DNA from: Stutzerimonas stutzeri
Lineage (GTDB): Bacteria; Pseudomonadota; Gammaproteobacteria; Pseudomonadales; Pseudomonadaceae
Reading direction: 5' to 3'
Length of the DNA: 64,000 nucleotides
Assembly: GCF_002890915.1 (NCBI RefSeq)
Contig: NZ_POUT01000003.1
Coordinates: 329,090 to 393,089 of the forward strand
A program made the position numbers and the translations under genes. Under the pieces are notes generated by a model that saw only the letters and a program-made list of their open reading frames with translations, made no database searches and had not been told where the DNA came from. Shown here one piece after another: positions 1 through 8,230 of the stretch (the stretch's first letter is position 1; each line of letters begins with the position of its first letter).

Positions 1-228
1 GGCGTGGCCGGGATATCTTCCTGCCGTTGCAACGCCGGCACGCAATGGAACGTCCATAGAGAGCCTAGACAGGGAACTTCGCAATAACCAACGCGATTCG
101 TAAGGAAATCACCGCGAGGCCGGTTTTTAGCGACCGCCGGCTCGTTGCAGGAAGAGCCGCATGGCGGCCGGCAGGTTGTGCTAGCCTTCGCCGCTTTTTG
201 CGGCCGTGGGCCGATCCGGAACGGCGAT

Positions 229-1416
229 ATGAGCACTCCAGAGCATGCTTTCACTCATCTGCGCCGCGGCACCCCGGCTTATCGGCGGGCCACGCTGGCA
301 CTGTTCTGCGCGGGTTTCGCCACCTTCGCACTGCTGTATTGCGTGCAACCGTTGCTGCCGATGCTGGCGGCGCATTTCTCGGTATCCGCCGCCAGCAGCA
401 GCCTGGCGTTGTCGCTGACCACCCTGAGCCTGGCGTTGTGCCTGCTGCTTTCCGGCGCGCTGGCCGAGAGCTGGGGGCGCAAGCCGGTCATGGCGGCGGC
501 GCTTGGCCTGGCCAGCCTGCTGGGCCTGGCCTGCGTGCTGGCCGAGTCATGGAACCTGCTGCTGGCGCTGCGCGCCTCGCTCGGCCTGGCCCTGAGCGGG
601 CTGCCGGCACTGGCCATGGCCTATGTCGGCGAGGAGTTCGAACCCGAATCGCTGCCGGCGGCGATGGGGCTGTATATCGGCGGGACTGCGCTGGGCGGGC
701 TGCTCGGGCGGCTGCTGTCCGGCCTGCTGAGCGACCTGGGTGGCTGGGAACTGGCGCTGGGCGGCATCGCGTCGATGGGGTTGCTGGCGCTGCTGCTGTT
801 CCTCTGGTTGCTGCCGCCGTCGCGCCATTTCAAGGCCCAACCGCTGTCGCCGGGCGTGCTGCTCGGCAACTTCCGCCGGCATCTGGGCAATCCGGTGCTG
901 CGCGGGCTGTTCCTGCAGGCGTTCCTGCTGATGGGCGGCTTCGTCGCGCTGTTCAACTACATCGGCTTCCGCCTGGCCGGCGCGCCGTTCGGGCTGTCCG
1001 CGACGGTGATCGGCATGCTCTTCATCGTCTACCTGGCCGGCATCTTCAGTGCCGGCTGGGCGGGGCGACTGGTGCCGCGCTTCGGTGCGCGCCAGGTGCT
1101 GCAGGGCGGGGTGGCGCTGATGCTGCTGGGGGTGGCGCTATGTGCCAGTCCCTGGCTGGCGGTCATCATCTGCGGGCTCGCACTCTTCACCCTGGGGTTC
1201 TTCGCTGCCCACGCGGTGGCCAGCGGGCAGGTCGGCTATCACGCCAGGGGCGCCAAGGCCCAGGCTTCCGCGCTTTACCTGTGCGCCTACTATCTTGGCT
1301 CCAGCCTGGTGGGCTACGTGGCGGGCTATGTCTGGCAGCATGCCGGCTGGCTGCCGCTGATGGTGGTGCTGGCGGGGTTGTTCGTCATCGCCGGCTGGCG
1401 TGCGCGGAGCCTGTAG
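229..1416 (+). CDS. MFS transporter, YnfM/arabinose-efflux type
   Basis: Predicted inner-membrane exporter of the major facilitator superfamily, 395 aa with about twelve hydrophobic segments. The MFS loop signature AESWGRKPVM lies near residue 80, and a YnfM-like stretch GRLLSGLLSDLGG lies near residue 160. The substrate cannot be read from sequence. I chose the ATG at 229, preceded by a weak CCGGA, because the longer frame begins only at a TTG at 145 with unrelated residues. The TAG stop is directly part of a GTAGGGTGG repeat. Bases 1-228 upstream show no gene I can support. Confidence 0.85.
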   Translation: MSTPEHAFTHLRRGTPAYRRATLALFCAGFATFALLYCVQPLLPMLAAHFSVSAASSSLALSLTTLSLALCLLLSGALAESWGRKPVMAAALGLASLLGLACVLAESWNLLLALRASLGLALSGLPALAMAYVGEEFEPESLPAAMGLYIGGTALGGLLGRLLSGLLSDLGGWELALGGIASMGLLALLLFLWLLPPSRHFKAQPLSPGVLLGNFRRHLGNPVLRGLFLQAFLLMGGFVALFNYIGFRLAGAPFGLSATVIGMLFIVYLAGIFSAGWAGRLVPRFGARQVLQGGVALMLLGVALCASPWLAVIICGLALFTLGFFAAHAVASGQVGYHARGAKAQASALYLCAYYLGSSLVGYVAGYVWQHAGWLPLMVVLAGLFVIAGWRARSL

Positions 1417-1417
1417 G

Positions 1418-1443
1418 GTGGAAAACCGCGAAGCGTTTTCCAC
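1418..1443. repeat. Short inverted repeat after the MFS gene
   Basis: A 9-bp arm, GTGGAAAAC, pairs with GTTTTCCAC across an 8-base loop. It belongs to the GTAGG(G/T)T(G/T)GG class of intergenic repeats that recurs in this window and begins inside the stop codon of the preceding gene. The rest of the gap to 1583 holds another imperfect palindromic stretch (GCGAGCCATGCTCGC near 1512). Confidence 0.6.
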
Positions 1444-1583
1444 GCGTTCCGGTGCGGGGTGGTCCGCAGCAGAGGGCGGGCTCTTACACGGGCGGCTTTC
1501 GATAGCGTAGGCGCGAGCCATGCTCGCGAACGCCGCTCCTGCAGGTCCCGGTGCATACCTGCGCGGCGATTGCCAGGGGGGGG

Positions 1584-2078
1584 CTATTCGATGCGCTGCT
1601 CGCCGGTGAAGACCAGCGTGCCCTTGCAGCGGCGGCAGAAGTAGCGGCGGCCCTTGCCGACCAGGGCGTGGCGCTGGGCGGTGAAGGCGAAATCCTGCTC
1701 GTCGCAGCGGCAGCGATAGACATAACGGGTGCTCGGCCGGCGTTCGATCGCGTAGCTGTGGCAGCGCTCCGGCGTCAGCTCGTAGACGCCGCGCATGATC
1801 AATTGCCATTCCTCGCCATGGGGCTGGATGCGTGGGCCGAACAGGCGATGGGCGATCAGGTGCGCCACTTCGTGGGCCACGGTCTGCTGCAGGAAGTGCT
1901 CGCGGTTTTCCCGATACAGCTGCGGGTTGAAGCGCAGCAGGTTGTCGTTCAGGTGTGCCACGCCGGCCTTCTGGCCGCGAAGCTTGAAGCTCACCCGCGG
2001 TCGTTCGAAGCGTTGCTGGAAGAACGCTTCGGCCAGTTGGTAGCAGGCTTCGACGCGGGCATTGAGTCGCTCGGGCAT
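1584..2078 (-). CDS. sprT: SprT family zinc metalloprotease
   Basis: A 164-aa SprT-like protein. The zinc-protease motif HEVAHLIAH is near residue 69, and a C-terminal zinc-ribbon-like segment carries CRCDE and CRRCKG pairs. SprT-family proteins resemble the SPRTN/Wss1 proteases that act on DNA-protein crosslinks, but the bacterial role is poorly defined. Length and motif order match family members in Pseudomonas. It is read opposite to the upstream MFS gene and stands alone. Confidence 0.92.
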   Translation of the reverse strand: MPERLNARVEACYQLAEAFFQQRFERPRVSFKLRGQKAGVAHLNDNLLRFNPQLYRENREHFLQQTVAHEVAHLIAHRLFGPRIQPHGEEWQLIMRGVYELTPERCHSYAIERRPSTRYVYRCRCDEQDFAFTAQRHALVGKGRRYFCRRCKGTLVFTGEQRIE

Positions 2079-2120
2079 GGGGCACTCCAGAAAGAGCGCC
2101 GCATTATGCCAAAGGCGCGC

Positions 2121-2792
2121 TCAGCGCTGCAGACCGCCTGGCTCCTCCTGCGGACGTTCCTGCTGGGTGCCGTAGCTCTGGTCCTGGAGGATGTCGCGCT
2201 CGTAGGTGGGGTTCAGCACGAGCATCCAGAACAGGATCATCGGCACCTTGAGGTTGACCAGCACCAGCAGCCCCACGGCCCAGGTGCTGGCGCCATAGAG
2301 GAAGGTATTGCGGCTGTCGATGCGCATGAAGGTGGGCAGGCCGACGAACAGCAGGTAGGTCGTGTAGATGCCCGCCGCCACCAGGACCGCGATGGCGATG
2401 AAGCGGGTCGGGTAGAGCGCGCCGAGGCCGGCGATGAAGAACGGCGTGATCATATAGGCGACGAACCCCACGCACTGGTTGAACGTGGGGCGGGCCTCGA
2501 AGGTGCGCGACATCCAGCGCAGGAAGAAGCCCATGATGAAGGTGCCAAGGATGATGGTGAAATAGATCAGCACGCAGAGTTGCACGGCACTGCGGGTATC
2601 GAGCCGGATCCGCTCGTCTTCCACCAGGCTCCAGCCCACGTAGCGGGTGCCGATGAACATGCACACGGCAGGCAGCAGGGCCCAGAGCAGCAGGTGGACG
2701 AGGTAGTTGGAGCTGTTTCTTTCTTCTTCGCGGCGGATGTCGGCCCATGCCTGGTCGGGGCGGGTCAACAGGGTGACAAGGTGCGAGGTCAT
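2121..2792 (-). CDS. Yip1 family membrane protein (copy 1)
   Basis: A 223-aa integral membrane protein with about five hydrophobic segments, of the Yip1/DUF1282 type found in pseudomonads. It starts MTSHLVTLLTRPDQAW, after a good GGAGA ribosome site. It shares its N-terminal pattern (a T-x-P-x-Q-x-W-x-x-I-R-x-E-E-E motif) and its transmembrane layout with the next gene, so the two are a tandem duplication. Function is unknown. In eukaryotes the family works in vesicle traffic, but no such role can be inferred here. Confidence 0.85.
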   Translation of the reverse strand: MTSHLVTLLTRPDQAWADIRREEERNSSNYLVHLLLWALLPAVCMFIGTRYVGWSLVEDERIRLDTRSAVQLCVLIYFTIILGTFIMGFFLRWMSRTFEARPTFNQCVGFVAYMITPFFIAGLGALYPTRFIAIAVLVAAGIYTTYLLFVGLPTFMRIDSRNTFLYGASTWAVGLLVLVNLKVPMILFWMLVLNPTYERDILQDQSYGTQQERPQEEPGGLQR

Positions 2793-2918
2793 AACGAGTC
2801 TCCATCTGCCTTTCGAGGGCTGGCCATGGCTGCAAAACAAGTGGCGTCATGGTTTTAGAGCGGCAGATGTGACGAGGGTTTCGCCTGCGACCGTAGGCGT
2901 TTGGCCACGGCGGGAAAT

Positions 2919-2943
2919 GAAAAGGCCGCCCTGCAAGGCGGCC
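2919..2943 (-). terminator. Rho-independent terminator
   Basis: On the minus strand a perfect 7-bp stem, GGCCGCC/GGCGGCC with a 6-base loop, is followed by TTTTCATTT. It sits just past the stop of the second Yip1 gene (2963-3562), which suggests the two Yip1 genes are separate transcripts. Confidence 0.7.
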
Positions 2944-2962
2944 TCGGGTGGCGGGCAAGGGG

Positions 2963-3562
2963 TCAGCGTACGTAGACCGGGCCGATGCCCATACCCCAGG
3001 TGATCACCGACAGCGCGATGATCGCCACCAGCACCACCAGCCCCACCGCCAGCACCGAACTGGAGAACATGAAGCCTTCTTCTTCGGGAATGTTCATGAA
3101 CTTCGGCAGGCCGACATAGAGCAGGTAGGCCGTGTAGCAGACCGCCGCGGTGCCCACCAGCATGCCCAGCCACAGGTGCGGATAGAGTCCGGCCAAGCCG
3201 CCGATGAACAACGGCGTCGCGGTATACGCGGCGAACACGATGCACTGGGTGAGGGTCGGGCTGGCGTCGTAGGTGCGTGCCATCCAGTGGATGAAACCAC
3301 CCATCACGGCGACCCCGGCGAGCATGGCGAAGTACGAGAGGATCGCCAGTTGCATGCAACTGGCCTGGGTCAGCCTGACCGGCTCGCCGCCGTTGATGCT
3401 CCAGCCGACCTGGGTGGCGCCGATGTAGGCGGATATGGCTGGAATCGCCGCCAACAGCAGGACATGCGTCAGGTACATGTGGCTGACGGTTTCTTCTTCG
3501 CCGCGGATTTCTCTCCATTCCTGACCGGGATGAGTGAACAGGCCCCAAACGTGATTGATCAT
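2963..3562 (-). CDS. Yip1 family membrane protein (copy 2)
   Basis: A 199-aa paralogue of the gene at 2121, starting MINHVWGLFTHPGQEW after a strong GGAG site. It has about five predicted membrane segments and the same charged N-terminal motif (IRGEEE). The two copies are clearly related but diverged, indicating an old duplication. A hairpin terminator lies just downstream. No catalytic motif is visible. Confidence 0.85.
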   Translation of the reverse strand: MINHVWGLFTHPGQEWREIRGEEETVSHMYLTHVLLLAAIPAISAYIGATQVGWSINGGEPVRLTQASCMQLAILSYFAMLAGVAVMGGFIHWMARTYDASPTLTQCIVFAAYTATPLFIGGLAGLYPHLWLGMLVGTAAVCYTAYLLYVGLPKFMNIPEEEGFMFSSSVLAVGLVVLVAIIALSVITWGMGIGPVYVR

Positions 3563-3702
3563 GCCAGCGTCTCCTCTGCTTATGGAGGGTCGCTTCGCCT
3601 GGCGGGTCGTCATCGAGGACGGCGCGTGCGACCTTATGTCGCAGTATAGGAATAGGCCGTCGGCTTACATCCACCGGTTTAGAGTAATTCGAAGCTAGGC
3701 AA

Positions 3703-4299
3703 TCAGCGGTAATAGCGCTGGAGAATTTCCATGGCCAGGTTGATCGATTGCAGGCGCTGGGTGCTGCCGCCACGGTCGGGATGATGCAGGCCGACCAACT
3801 GCCGGTAGCGGTGCTTGATCACCGCCAGGGTGAGCGGTTGCGCGTGACGGTCCAGCTCGAACAGCTCCAGCGCGGCGCGCTTCTCGTCGCTGCCCTGCAT
3901 GCGCGTCCAGAAGCTGGCCAACAGCCGCTCGACGTCGTCCTCGCCGGTGTCCTTGAGGTTGCCGAGGTCCAGGTAGTAGTCACGCAGGGCGTCCTGCTCG
4001 CTGAGTGCCCGCTCGCCCGCCACGTAGGGGTGCAGGCGGATGCACAGCGGATTGATCTGCAGATGGCCGCTGGCCTGCTCCCAGAGGCGGTCGCGCAGCA
4101 GGTAGAGCGCGTTGAACACCAGGAAATGGGTGCGGAACAGCACCAGCTTGTCGGTCAGCGGCAGGTTCGGGATATGCGTGCTGTGACGGCCCTTGAGTAG
4201 CTGGATCAGCTGATATTCGCTGCAGCCTGCGGGGTGCTCGCGCAACAGGGTCAGCAGCTGTTCGGGCAGATCCAGGGCTGGGGAGAGGTCTTCGGTCAT
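3703..4299 (-). CDS. DnaJ-related co-chaperone-like protein
   Basis: A 198-aa protein with a large N-terminal DnaJ-related domain (about residues 10-130) and a C-terminal J-like helix pair containing HHPDRGG (the HPD motif) near residue 175. The HPD tripeptide is what stimulates Hsp70 ATPase in J proteins, so an Hsp70 partner is likely. There is no Gly/Phe-rich or zinc-finger region, so it is not a canonical DnaJ. It is divergent from ttcA. Confidence 0.88.
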   Translation of the reverse strand: MTEDLSPALDLPEQLLTLLREHPAGCSEYQLIQLLKGRHSTHIPNLPLTDKLVLFRTHFLVFNALYLLRDRLWEQASGHLQINPLCIRLHPYVAGERALSEQDALRDYYLDLGNLKDTGEDDVERLLASFWTRMQGSDEKRAALELFELDRHAQPLTLAVIKHRYRQLVGLHHPDRGGSTQRLQSINLAMEILQRYYR

Positions 4300-4435
4300 C
4301 GCCAGACCCTATCACAGCGCCAGCACGCGACCCGGCTGCGCGTCACATTAACGAGCGGGCGGCGAACGGGCTGGGGCCGGCCGCGCTTTGCGCGTAAAAT
4401 GCCCGGCTTTCGTACATCTCTTCCGGACTTTCGCC

Positions 4436-5260
4436 ATGGGTACCCTTTCGGTCAACCAGAACAAACTGCAGAAGCGCCTGCGCCGCCTGGCCGGCGAGGC
4501 CGTCACCGACTTCAACATGATCGAGGATGGCGACAAGGTGATGGTCTGCCTGTCCGGCGGCAAGGACAGCTACACCATGCTCGACGTGCTGCTGTACCTG
4601 CAGAAGGTTGCGCCGATCCAGTTCGAGATCGTGGCGGTGAACATGGACCAGAAGCAGCCGGGCTTCCCCGAGCACGTGCTGCCTGACTACCTGCAGTCCA
4701 TCGGCGTCGAGTACCACATCGTCGAGAAGGACACCTATTCGGTGGTCAAGGAGAAGATCCCGGAAGGCAAGACCACCTGTTCGCTGTGCTCGCGCCTGCG
4801 CCGCGGCACGCTGTACACCTTCGCCGACGAGATCGGCGCGACCAAGATGGCGCTCGGGCACCATCGCGACGACATCCTCGAGACCTTCTTCCTCAACATG
4901 TTCTACGGCGGCACGCTCAAGGCGATGCCGCCCAAGCTGCTCTCCGACGACGGCCGCAACGTGGTGATCCGCCCGCTGGCCTACTGCAGCGAGGTCGACA
5001 TCGAGGCCTACGCGAAGATGAAGGAGTTCCCGATCATCCCCTGCAACCTCTGCGGCTCGCAGGAGAACCTGCAGCGTCAGGTGGTCAAGGAGATGCTGCA
5101 GGAGTGGGAGCGCAAGTCGCCGGGGCGCACCGAGATCATGTTCCGCGCGCTGCAGAACGTGGTGCCGTCGCAACTGGCCGACCGCAACCTGTTCGACTTC
5201 AAGAGCCTGCGCATCGACAACGACGCCACGCCGCGCTTCGTCGACGTGATGAGCCTGTAG
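4436..5260 (+). CDS. ttcA: tRNA 2-thiocytidine biosynthesis protein TtcA
   Basis: An ATP- and iron-sulfur-dependent enzyme that thiolates cytidine 32 of tRNA. In its 274 aa it shows the PP-loop [10 protein letters not shown] (near residue 40) and the two Cys pairs CSLC and CNLC that bind the cluster. I chose the ATG at 4436 ([11 protein letters not shown]), which fits family length. The longer frame from 4388 adds 16 unlike residues. The stop is followed by GC-rich sequence leading to a repeat. Confidence 0.96.
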   Translation: MGTLSVNQNKLQKRLRRLAGEAVTDFNMIEDGDKVMVCLSGGKDSYTMLDVLLYLQKVAPIQFEIVAVNMDQKQPGFPEHVLPDYLQSIGVEYHIVEKDTYSVVKEKIPEGKTTCSLCSRLRRGTLYTFADEIGATKMALGHHRDDILETFFLNMFYGGTLKAMPPKLLSDDGRNVVIRPLAYCSEVDIEAYAKMKEFPIIPCNLCGSQENLQRQVVKEMLQEWERKSPGRTEIMFRALQNVVPSQLADRNLFDFKSLRIDNDATPRFVDVMSL

Positions 5261-5317
5261 GGCGGGGCGGGCGGCGCTCCGTTGGGGCGTGTAGCGCCGA
5301 GGCTCGGCGCGATGACC

Positions 5318-5379
5318 GTAGGTTGGGTTGAGGCGCATGGCGCCGAAGCCCAACGTCACACGTGCGCCCAACCCAACCG
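5318..5379. repeat. GTAGGTTGGG-type intergenic repeat
   Basis: GTAGGTTGGGTTGAGGCGC is followed by the partly complementary AAGCCCAAC and then CCCAACCCAACC. The same family appears at 28209, 55882 and 56748. It lies between ttcA and the aromatic leader region. Confidence 0.7.
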
Positions 5380-5403
5380 ACACCACCCCGCCGGATATTG
5401 CGG

Positions 5404-5433
5404 TTGAAACCCGGCGGTGCGCTGGAGTATGGT
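5404..5433 (+). promoter_or_regulatory. Candidate sigma-70 promoter of the aromatic leader
   Basis: A -35-like TTGAAA (5404-5409) is followed by an 18-base spacer and a -10-like TATGGT (5428-5433), about 25 bases before the leader peptide start. This is inferred by eye only. Confidence 0.4.
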
Positions 5434-5456
5434 TCGGACATCTTTCGGAGAACAGC

Positions 5457-5585
5457 ATGTCCCTCAGCCTCGCTTCCCTGTCCCTCGCCCACGCCGGTGC
5501 CGCATGCGCCGCGCGGCTGCGTGGCCGGGTGGTCGCGGCTGGCGGTTATTACTTCGGGTACTGGTTTAGCCACGGGCGCGCCTGA
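5457..5585 (+). CDS. Aromatic-amino-acid leader peptide 1
   Basis: A 42-codon ORF with a good GGAG site and an ATG at 5457. Its C-terminal part reads GGYYFGYWFSHGRA: three Tyr, two Phe and one Trp codon within seven codons. It ends about 50 bases before a perfect terminator hairpin and about 270 bases before a DAHP synthase gene. This is the classical layout of a ribosome-mediated attenuator, where stalling at the aromatic codons would prevent termination. A small GCGCCTG/CAGGCGC hairpin overlaps the stop. I did not derive a convincing antiterminator. Confidence 0.75.
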   Translation: MSLSLASLSLAHAGAACAARLRGRVVAAGGYYFGYWFSHGRA

Positions 5586-5637
5586 TACCCCACAGGCGCC
5601 CCTAGCAAGCAGGGTCGCCACCAGAGCAGTTTTCGAA

Positions 5638-5674
5638 CCCCCGGTCGGCCACCCGACCGGGGGTTTTGTTTTTT
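5638..5674 (+). terminator. Attenuator terminator before the DAHP synthase
   Basis: A perfect 11-bp stem, CCCCCGGTCGG/CCGACCGGGGG with a CCAC loop, is followed by TTTTGTTTTTT. It lies inside the leader region of the DAHP synthase, between two short aromatic-rich ORFs, so it probably acts as a conditional terminator rather than as the end of ttcA. Confidence 0.85.
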
Positions 5675-5712
5675 CCGGCCGCCTGCGGCCGAACGCAACG
5701 AGGAAAATACGC

Positions 5713-5808
5713 ATGAGCACTTACCGCACCGACCGCTATTACCGCTACGACTGGCGATTTAGCCGCTTCGACGCCGCCCTGACACCACGCGAACGAACAC
5801 TCGACTAG
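5713..5808 (+). CDS. Aromatic-rich leader peptide 2
   Basis: A 31-codon ORF starting at an ATG after GAGGAAAAT, ending with TAG 45 bases before the DAHP synthase start. The first 19 residues hold four Tyr, one Trp and two Phe, interspersed with six Arg (RYYRYDWRFSRF). No T-rich terminator follows. A CGCGGG/CCCGCG hairpin lies between it and the DAHP start. It could be a second sensor acting on translation coupling or Rho, or a conserved small protein. Confidence 0.55.
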   Translation: MSTYRTDRYYRYDWRFSRFDAALTPRERTLD

Positions 5809-5853
5809 CGCCGTCGCGGGACCACCCGCGCCGGCAGAAGGAACCGCCAGATC

Positions 5854-6948
5854 ATGAATGCATCCGCCACCGCCCAGCACACCGCTCTCCAGCTCGCCAT
5901 CAGCGAATCCGCTCCGCTCGACTCGCTTCCCGCCCGCCGCACCGCCCAGCCGCTGCCCAGCCCCGCCGTATTGCGCCAGCGCCTGCCGCTCGACGCCGCG
6001 CTGGCCGAACGCATCCACAACGACCGCAATGCCATCCGCGCCGTGCTCGACGGTCGCGATCCGCGTCTGCTGGTGGTCGTCGGCCCCTGTTCGCTGCACG
6101 ATCCGGTCGCCGCGCTGGAATACGCCGAGCGTCTGGCCGATCTCGCGCCTGAAGTCGACGACCAGCTGCTGCTGGTGATGCGCGCCTACGTGGAGAAACC
6201 GCGCACCACCGTCGGCTGGAAGGGCCTGGTCTACGATCCGCAGCTGGACGGCAGCGGCGACATGGCCGAAGGCCTGCGCCTGTCGCGCCGGCTGATGCTG
6301 GACATCCTCGCCACCGGCCTGCCGCTCGCCAGCGAGCTGTTGCAACCGCTGGCCGCCGGCTACTTCGACGACCTGCTCGGCTGGGCCGCCATCGGCGCAC
6401 GTACCAGCGAGTCGCAGATCCACCGCGAGATGGTCAGCGGGCTGGACCTGCCGGTGGGCTTCAAGAACGGCACCGACGGCAGCCTGGGCATCGCCTGCGA
6501 CGCCATGCGCTCGGCGGCGCATCCGCACCGGCATTTCGGCATGGACGCGCTGGGCCATCCGGCCCTGCTGGAAACCCACGGCAACCCGGATACCCACCTG
6601 GTGCTGCGGGGCGGCCATGGCGCGCCCAACTACGATGCCGCCAGCGTCGCTGCCGCGCGCGCCGCGCTGGAGAAGCAGGGCATCGCCCCGCGGATCATGG
6701 TCGATTGCAGCCACGCCAACAGCGGCAAGGACCCGCTGCGCCAGCCGGAAGTGCTCGGCAGCGTGCTCGCACAGCGTCTGGCCGGCGATAGCAGCCTGCG
6801 CGGCGTGATGCTGGAGAGCCATCTGTTCGACGGCTGCCAGCCGCTGGGTGGCGAGCTGCGCTACGGCGTGTCGATCACCGATGGCTGCCTGGGCTGGAGC
6901 AGCACCGAGCAGCTGCTGCGCGACGCTGCCCGGCGCCTGCGCGGCTGA
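5854..6948 (+). CDS. 3-deoxy-7-phosphoheptulonate (DAHP) synthase, class I
   Basis: First enzyme of the shikimate pathway, joining phosphoenolpyruvate and erythrose 4-phosphate. The 364-aa protein has class I (AroF/G/H) signatures: the PCSLHDP motif near residue 80, a KPRTTVGWKG segment, KNGTDGS, and VDCSHANSGKDP near residue 285. The long leader with two aromatic-rich peptides and a terminator argues for control by aromatic amino-acid supply. Which allosteric isozyme (Tyr, Phe or Trp) it is cannot be decided here, so no symbol is given. Confidence 0.95.
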   Translation: MNASATAQHTALQLAISESAPLDSLPARRTAQPLPSPAVLRQRLPLDAALAERIHNDRNAIRAVLDGRDPRLLVVVGPCSLHDPVAALEYAERLADLAPEVDDQLLLVMRAYVEKPRTTVGWKGLVYDPQLDGSGDMAEGLRLSRRLMLDILATGLPLASELLQPLAAGYFDDLLGWAAIGARTSESQIHREMVSGLDLPVGFKNGTDGSLGIACDAMRSAAHPHRHFGMDALGHPALLETHGNPDTHLVLRGGHGAPNYDAASVAAARAALEKQGIAPRIMVDCSHANSGKDPLRQPEVLGSVLAQRLAGDSSLRGVMLESHLFDGCQPLGGELRYGVSITDGCLGWSSTEQLLRDAARRLRG

Positions 6949-7026
6949 AGGCGGTGGACGGGCTTGCGGGGCCGCCCACTCGGCGGCACCCTGTGCCGCT
7001 GCCTTTCCCGATCGGATGGACCGACC

Positions 7027-7698
7027 ATGCGTGACTACAAATGGCTGCACGAGTACTGCCTCAACCGCTTCGGCTCGGCGGCCGCGCTGGAGGCGCGCCT
7101 GCCGCAGCCGTCCAGCGCCGAACAGCTGCGGGCGATGCCCGATGACCGCTACCTGTCGCTGATCGCCCTGCGCATCTTCCGCGCCGGGCTCAAGCACAGC
7201 CTGGTGGATGCCAAGTGGCCGGCCTTCGAGCAGGCCTTCTTCGGCTTCGACCCGCAGAAGGTGGTGCTCATGGGCGGCGAGCACATCGAGCGGCTGATGC
7301 ACAACACACAGCTGATCCGTCACCTCGGCAAGCTCAAGAGCGTGCCGCGCAACGCCCAGTTCGTACTCGACGTGGCGAGAGAGAAGGGCGGTTTCGGCAA
7401 CCTGCTCGCCGACTGGCCGAGCAGCGACATCGTCGGCTTGTGGCGCTACCTGGCCAAGCACGGCAACCAGCTCGGCGGGGCGTCGGCGCCGCGCCTGCTG
7501 CGCATGGCCGGCAAGGATACCTTCGTCCCCAGCAACGACGTGGTCGCCGCACTGAAGGCGCAGGAAGTCATCGACAAGACGCCCAGCAGCCAGCGCGACC
7601 AGGCCGCGATGCAGGCCGTCTTCAACCAGTGGCAGGCCGAAAGCGGCCGACCGCTGTGCCAGCTCTCGGCGATGCTGGCTTTCACCGTCAACCACTGA
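7027..7698 (+). CDS. DNA-3-methyladenine glycosylase I family protein
   Basis: A 223-aa Tag-family base-excision repair glycosylase candidate. The N-terminal half (MRDYKWLHEYC) is followed by a typical helical stretch with AFFGFDPQKVV and the C-terminal segment SAMLAFTVNH. I took the ATG at 7027, after a weak site, because the upstream residues look non-coding. It follows the DAHP synthase by 78 bases in the same direction, so it may be co-transcribed. Confidence 0.8.
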   Translation: MRDYKWLHEYCLNRFGSAAALEARLPQPSSAEQLRAMPDDRYLSLIALRIFRAGLKHSLVDAKWPAFEQAFFGFDPQKVVLMGGEHIERLMHNTQLIRHLGKLKSVPRNAQFVLDVAREKGGFGNLLADWPSSDIVGLWRYLAKHGNQLGGASAPRLLRMAGKDTFVPSNDVVAALKAQEVIDKTPSSQRDQAAMQAVFNQWQAESGRPLCQLSAMLAFTVNH

Positions 7699-7756
7699 CG
7701 CTGCTGCGACGGTTTGGCGCAGCGCCGGCGTTGCGCCTGCGGTGTAAAGTCGAATC

Positions 7757-8122
7757 ATGACCATCGTCAAAGACAAACGCGCGCGGATCGTATGGGTGCT
7801 GCTCACCTGCATCCTGATCAATGCCTTCGTTTGCAGCCTGAACCATGCCACCCACGTGGGCTTCGGCCTGGCCATGGGGCAGGATGCCTTCTGCCTCAGC
7901 GACGACTCCTCCTCCGGCGCTAGCGCACTTCCCGCGGATGTTCACGGCTTGTCCGAGCACGCGTTCGACTGCCCGCTGTGCAGCTCGGTGTTCCTCGGCA
8001 TCGTCGTACTGCTCGCCCTGGCCTGGCTGGGCCAGGGGGCGACGGTCGCGCCGCGGCTGCGGCAACCGGAGCGGCTCGGTCCGCGCCACCACTGGCCGGC
8101 GCTGAACCCGCGCGCACCCTGA
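7757..8122 (+). CDS. DUF2946 family small membrane protein
   Basis: A 121-aa protein with an N-terminal hydrophobic segment (residues 11-25), a periplasmic-looking middle containing HVGFG, a Cys pair (CPLC near residue 75) and a second membrane segment. This pattern is typical of DUF2946 proteins, often linked with metal or copper uptake operons. Function is unknown. The His and Cys residues could bind metal, but that is inference. Confidence 0.7.
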   Translation: MTIVKDKRARIVWVLLTCILINAFVCSLNHATHVGFGLAMGQDAFCLSDDSSSGASALPADVHGLSEHAFDCPLCSSVFLGIVVLLALAWLGQGATVAPRLRQPERLGPRHHWPALNPRAP

Positions 8123-8230
8123 ATCCCCTGACCGCAGACCACGGTGTCCATGCGCCGCGGCCCTGAGCTGCGCGCTGGACGGCAACTGTCGGAGCCTTCC
8201 GACGGCACGCTCAAACAGGGGATTTCCAAC

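Noticed and set aside
145..228. N-terminal extension of the first MFS gene from a TTG
   Set aside because: The added residues are not transporter-like, and the ATG at 229 gives the usual length.
5457..5585. Treating the 42-codon ORF as part of a longer protein from 5328
   Set aside because: The upstream codons come from the GTAGGTTGGG repeat. A good ribosome site precedes the internal ATG at 5457.
5602..7875. 757-aa open frame on the minus strand
   Set aside because: It is the shadow of the DAHP synthase and the glycosylase genes. It has no recognisable domain and runs across the attenuator.
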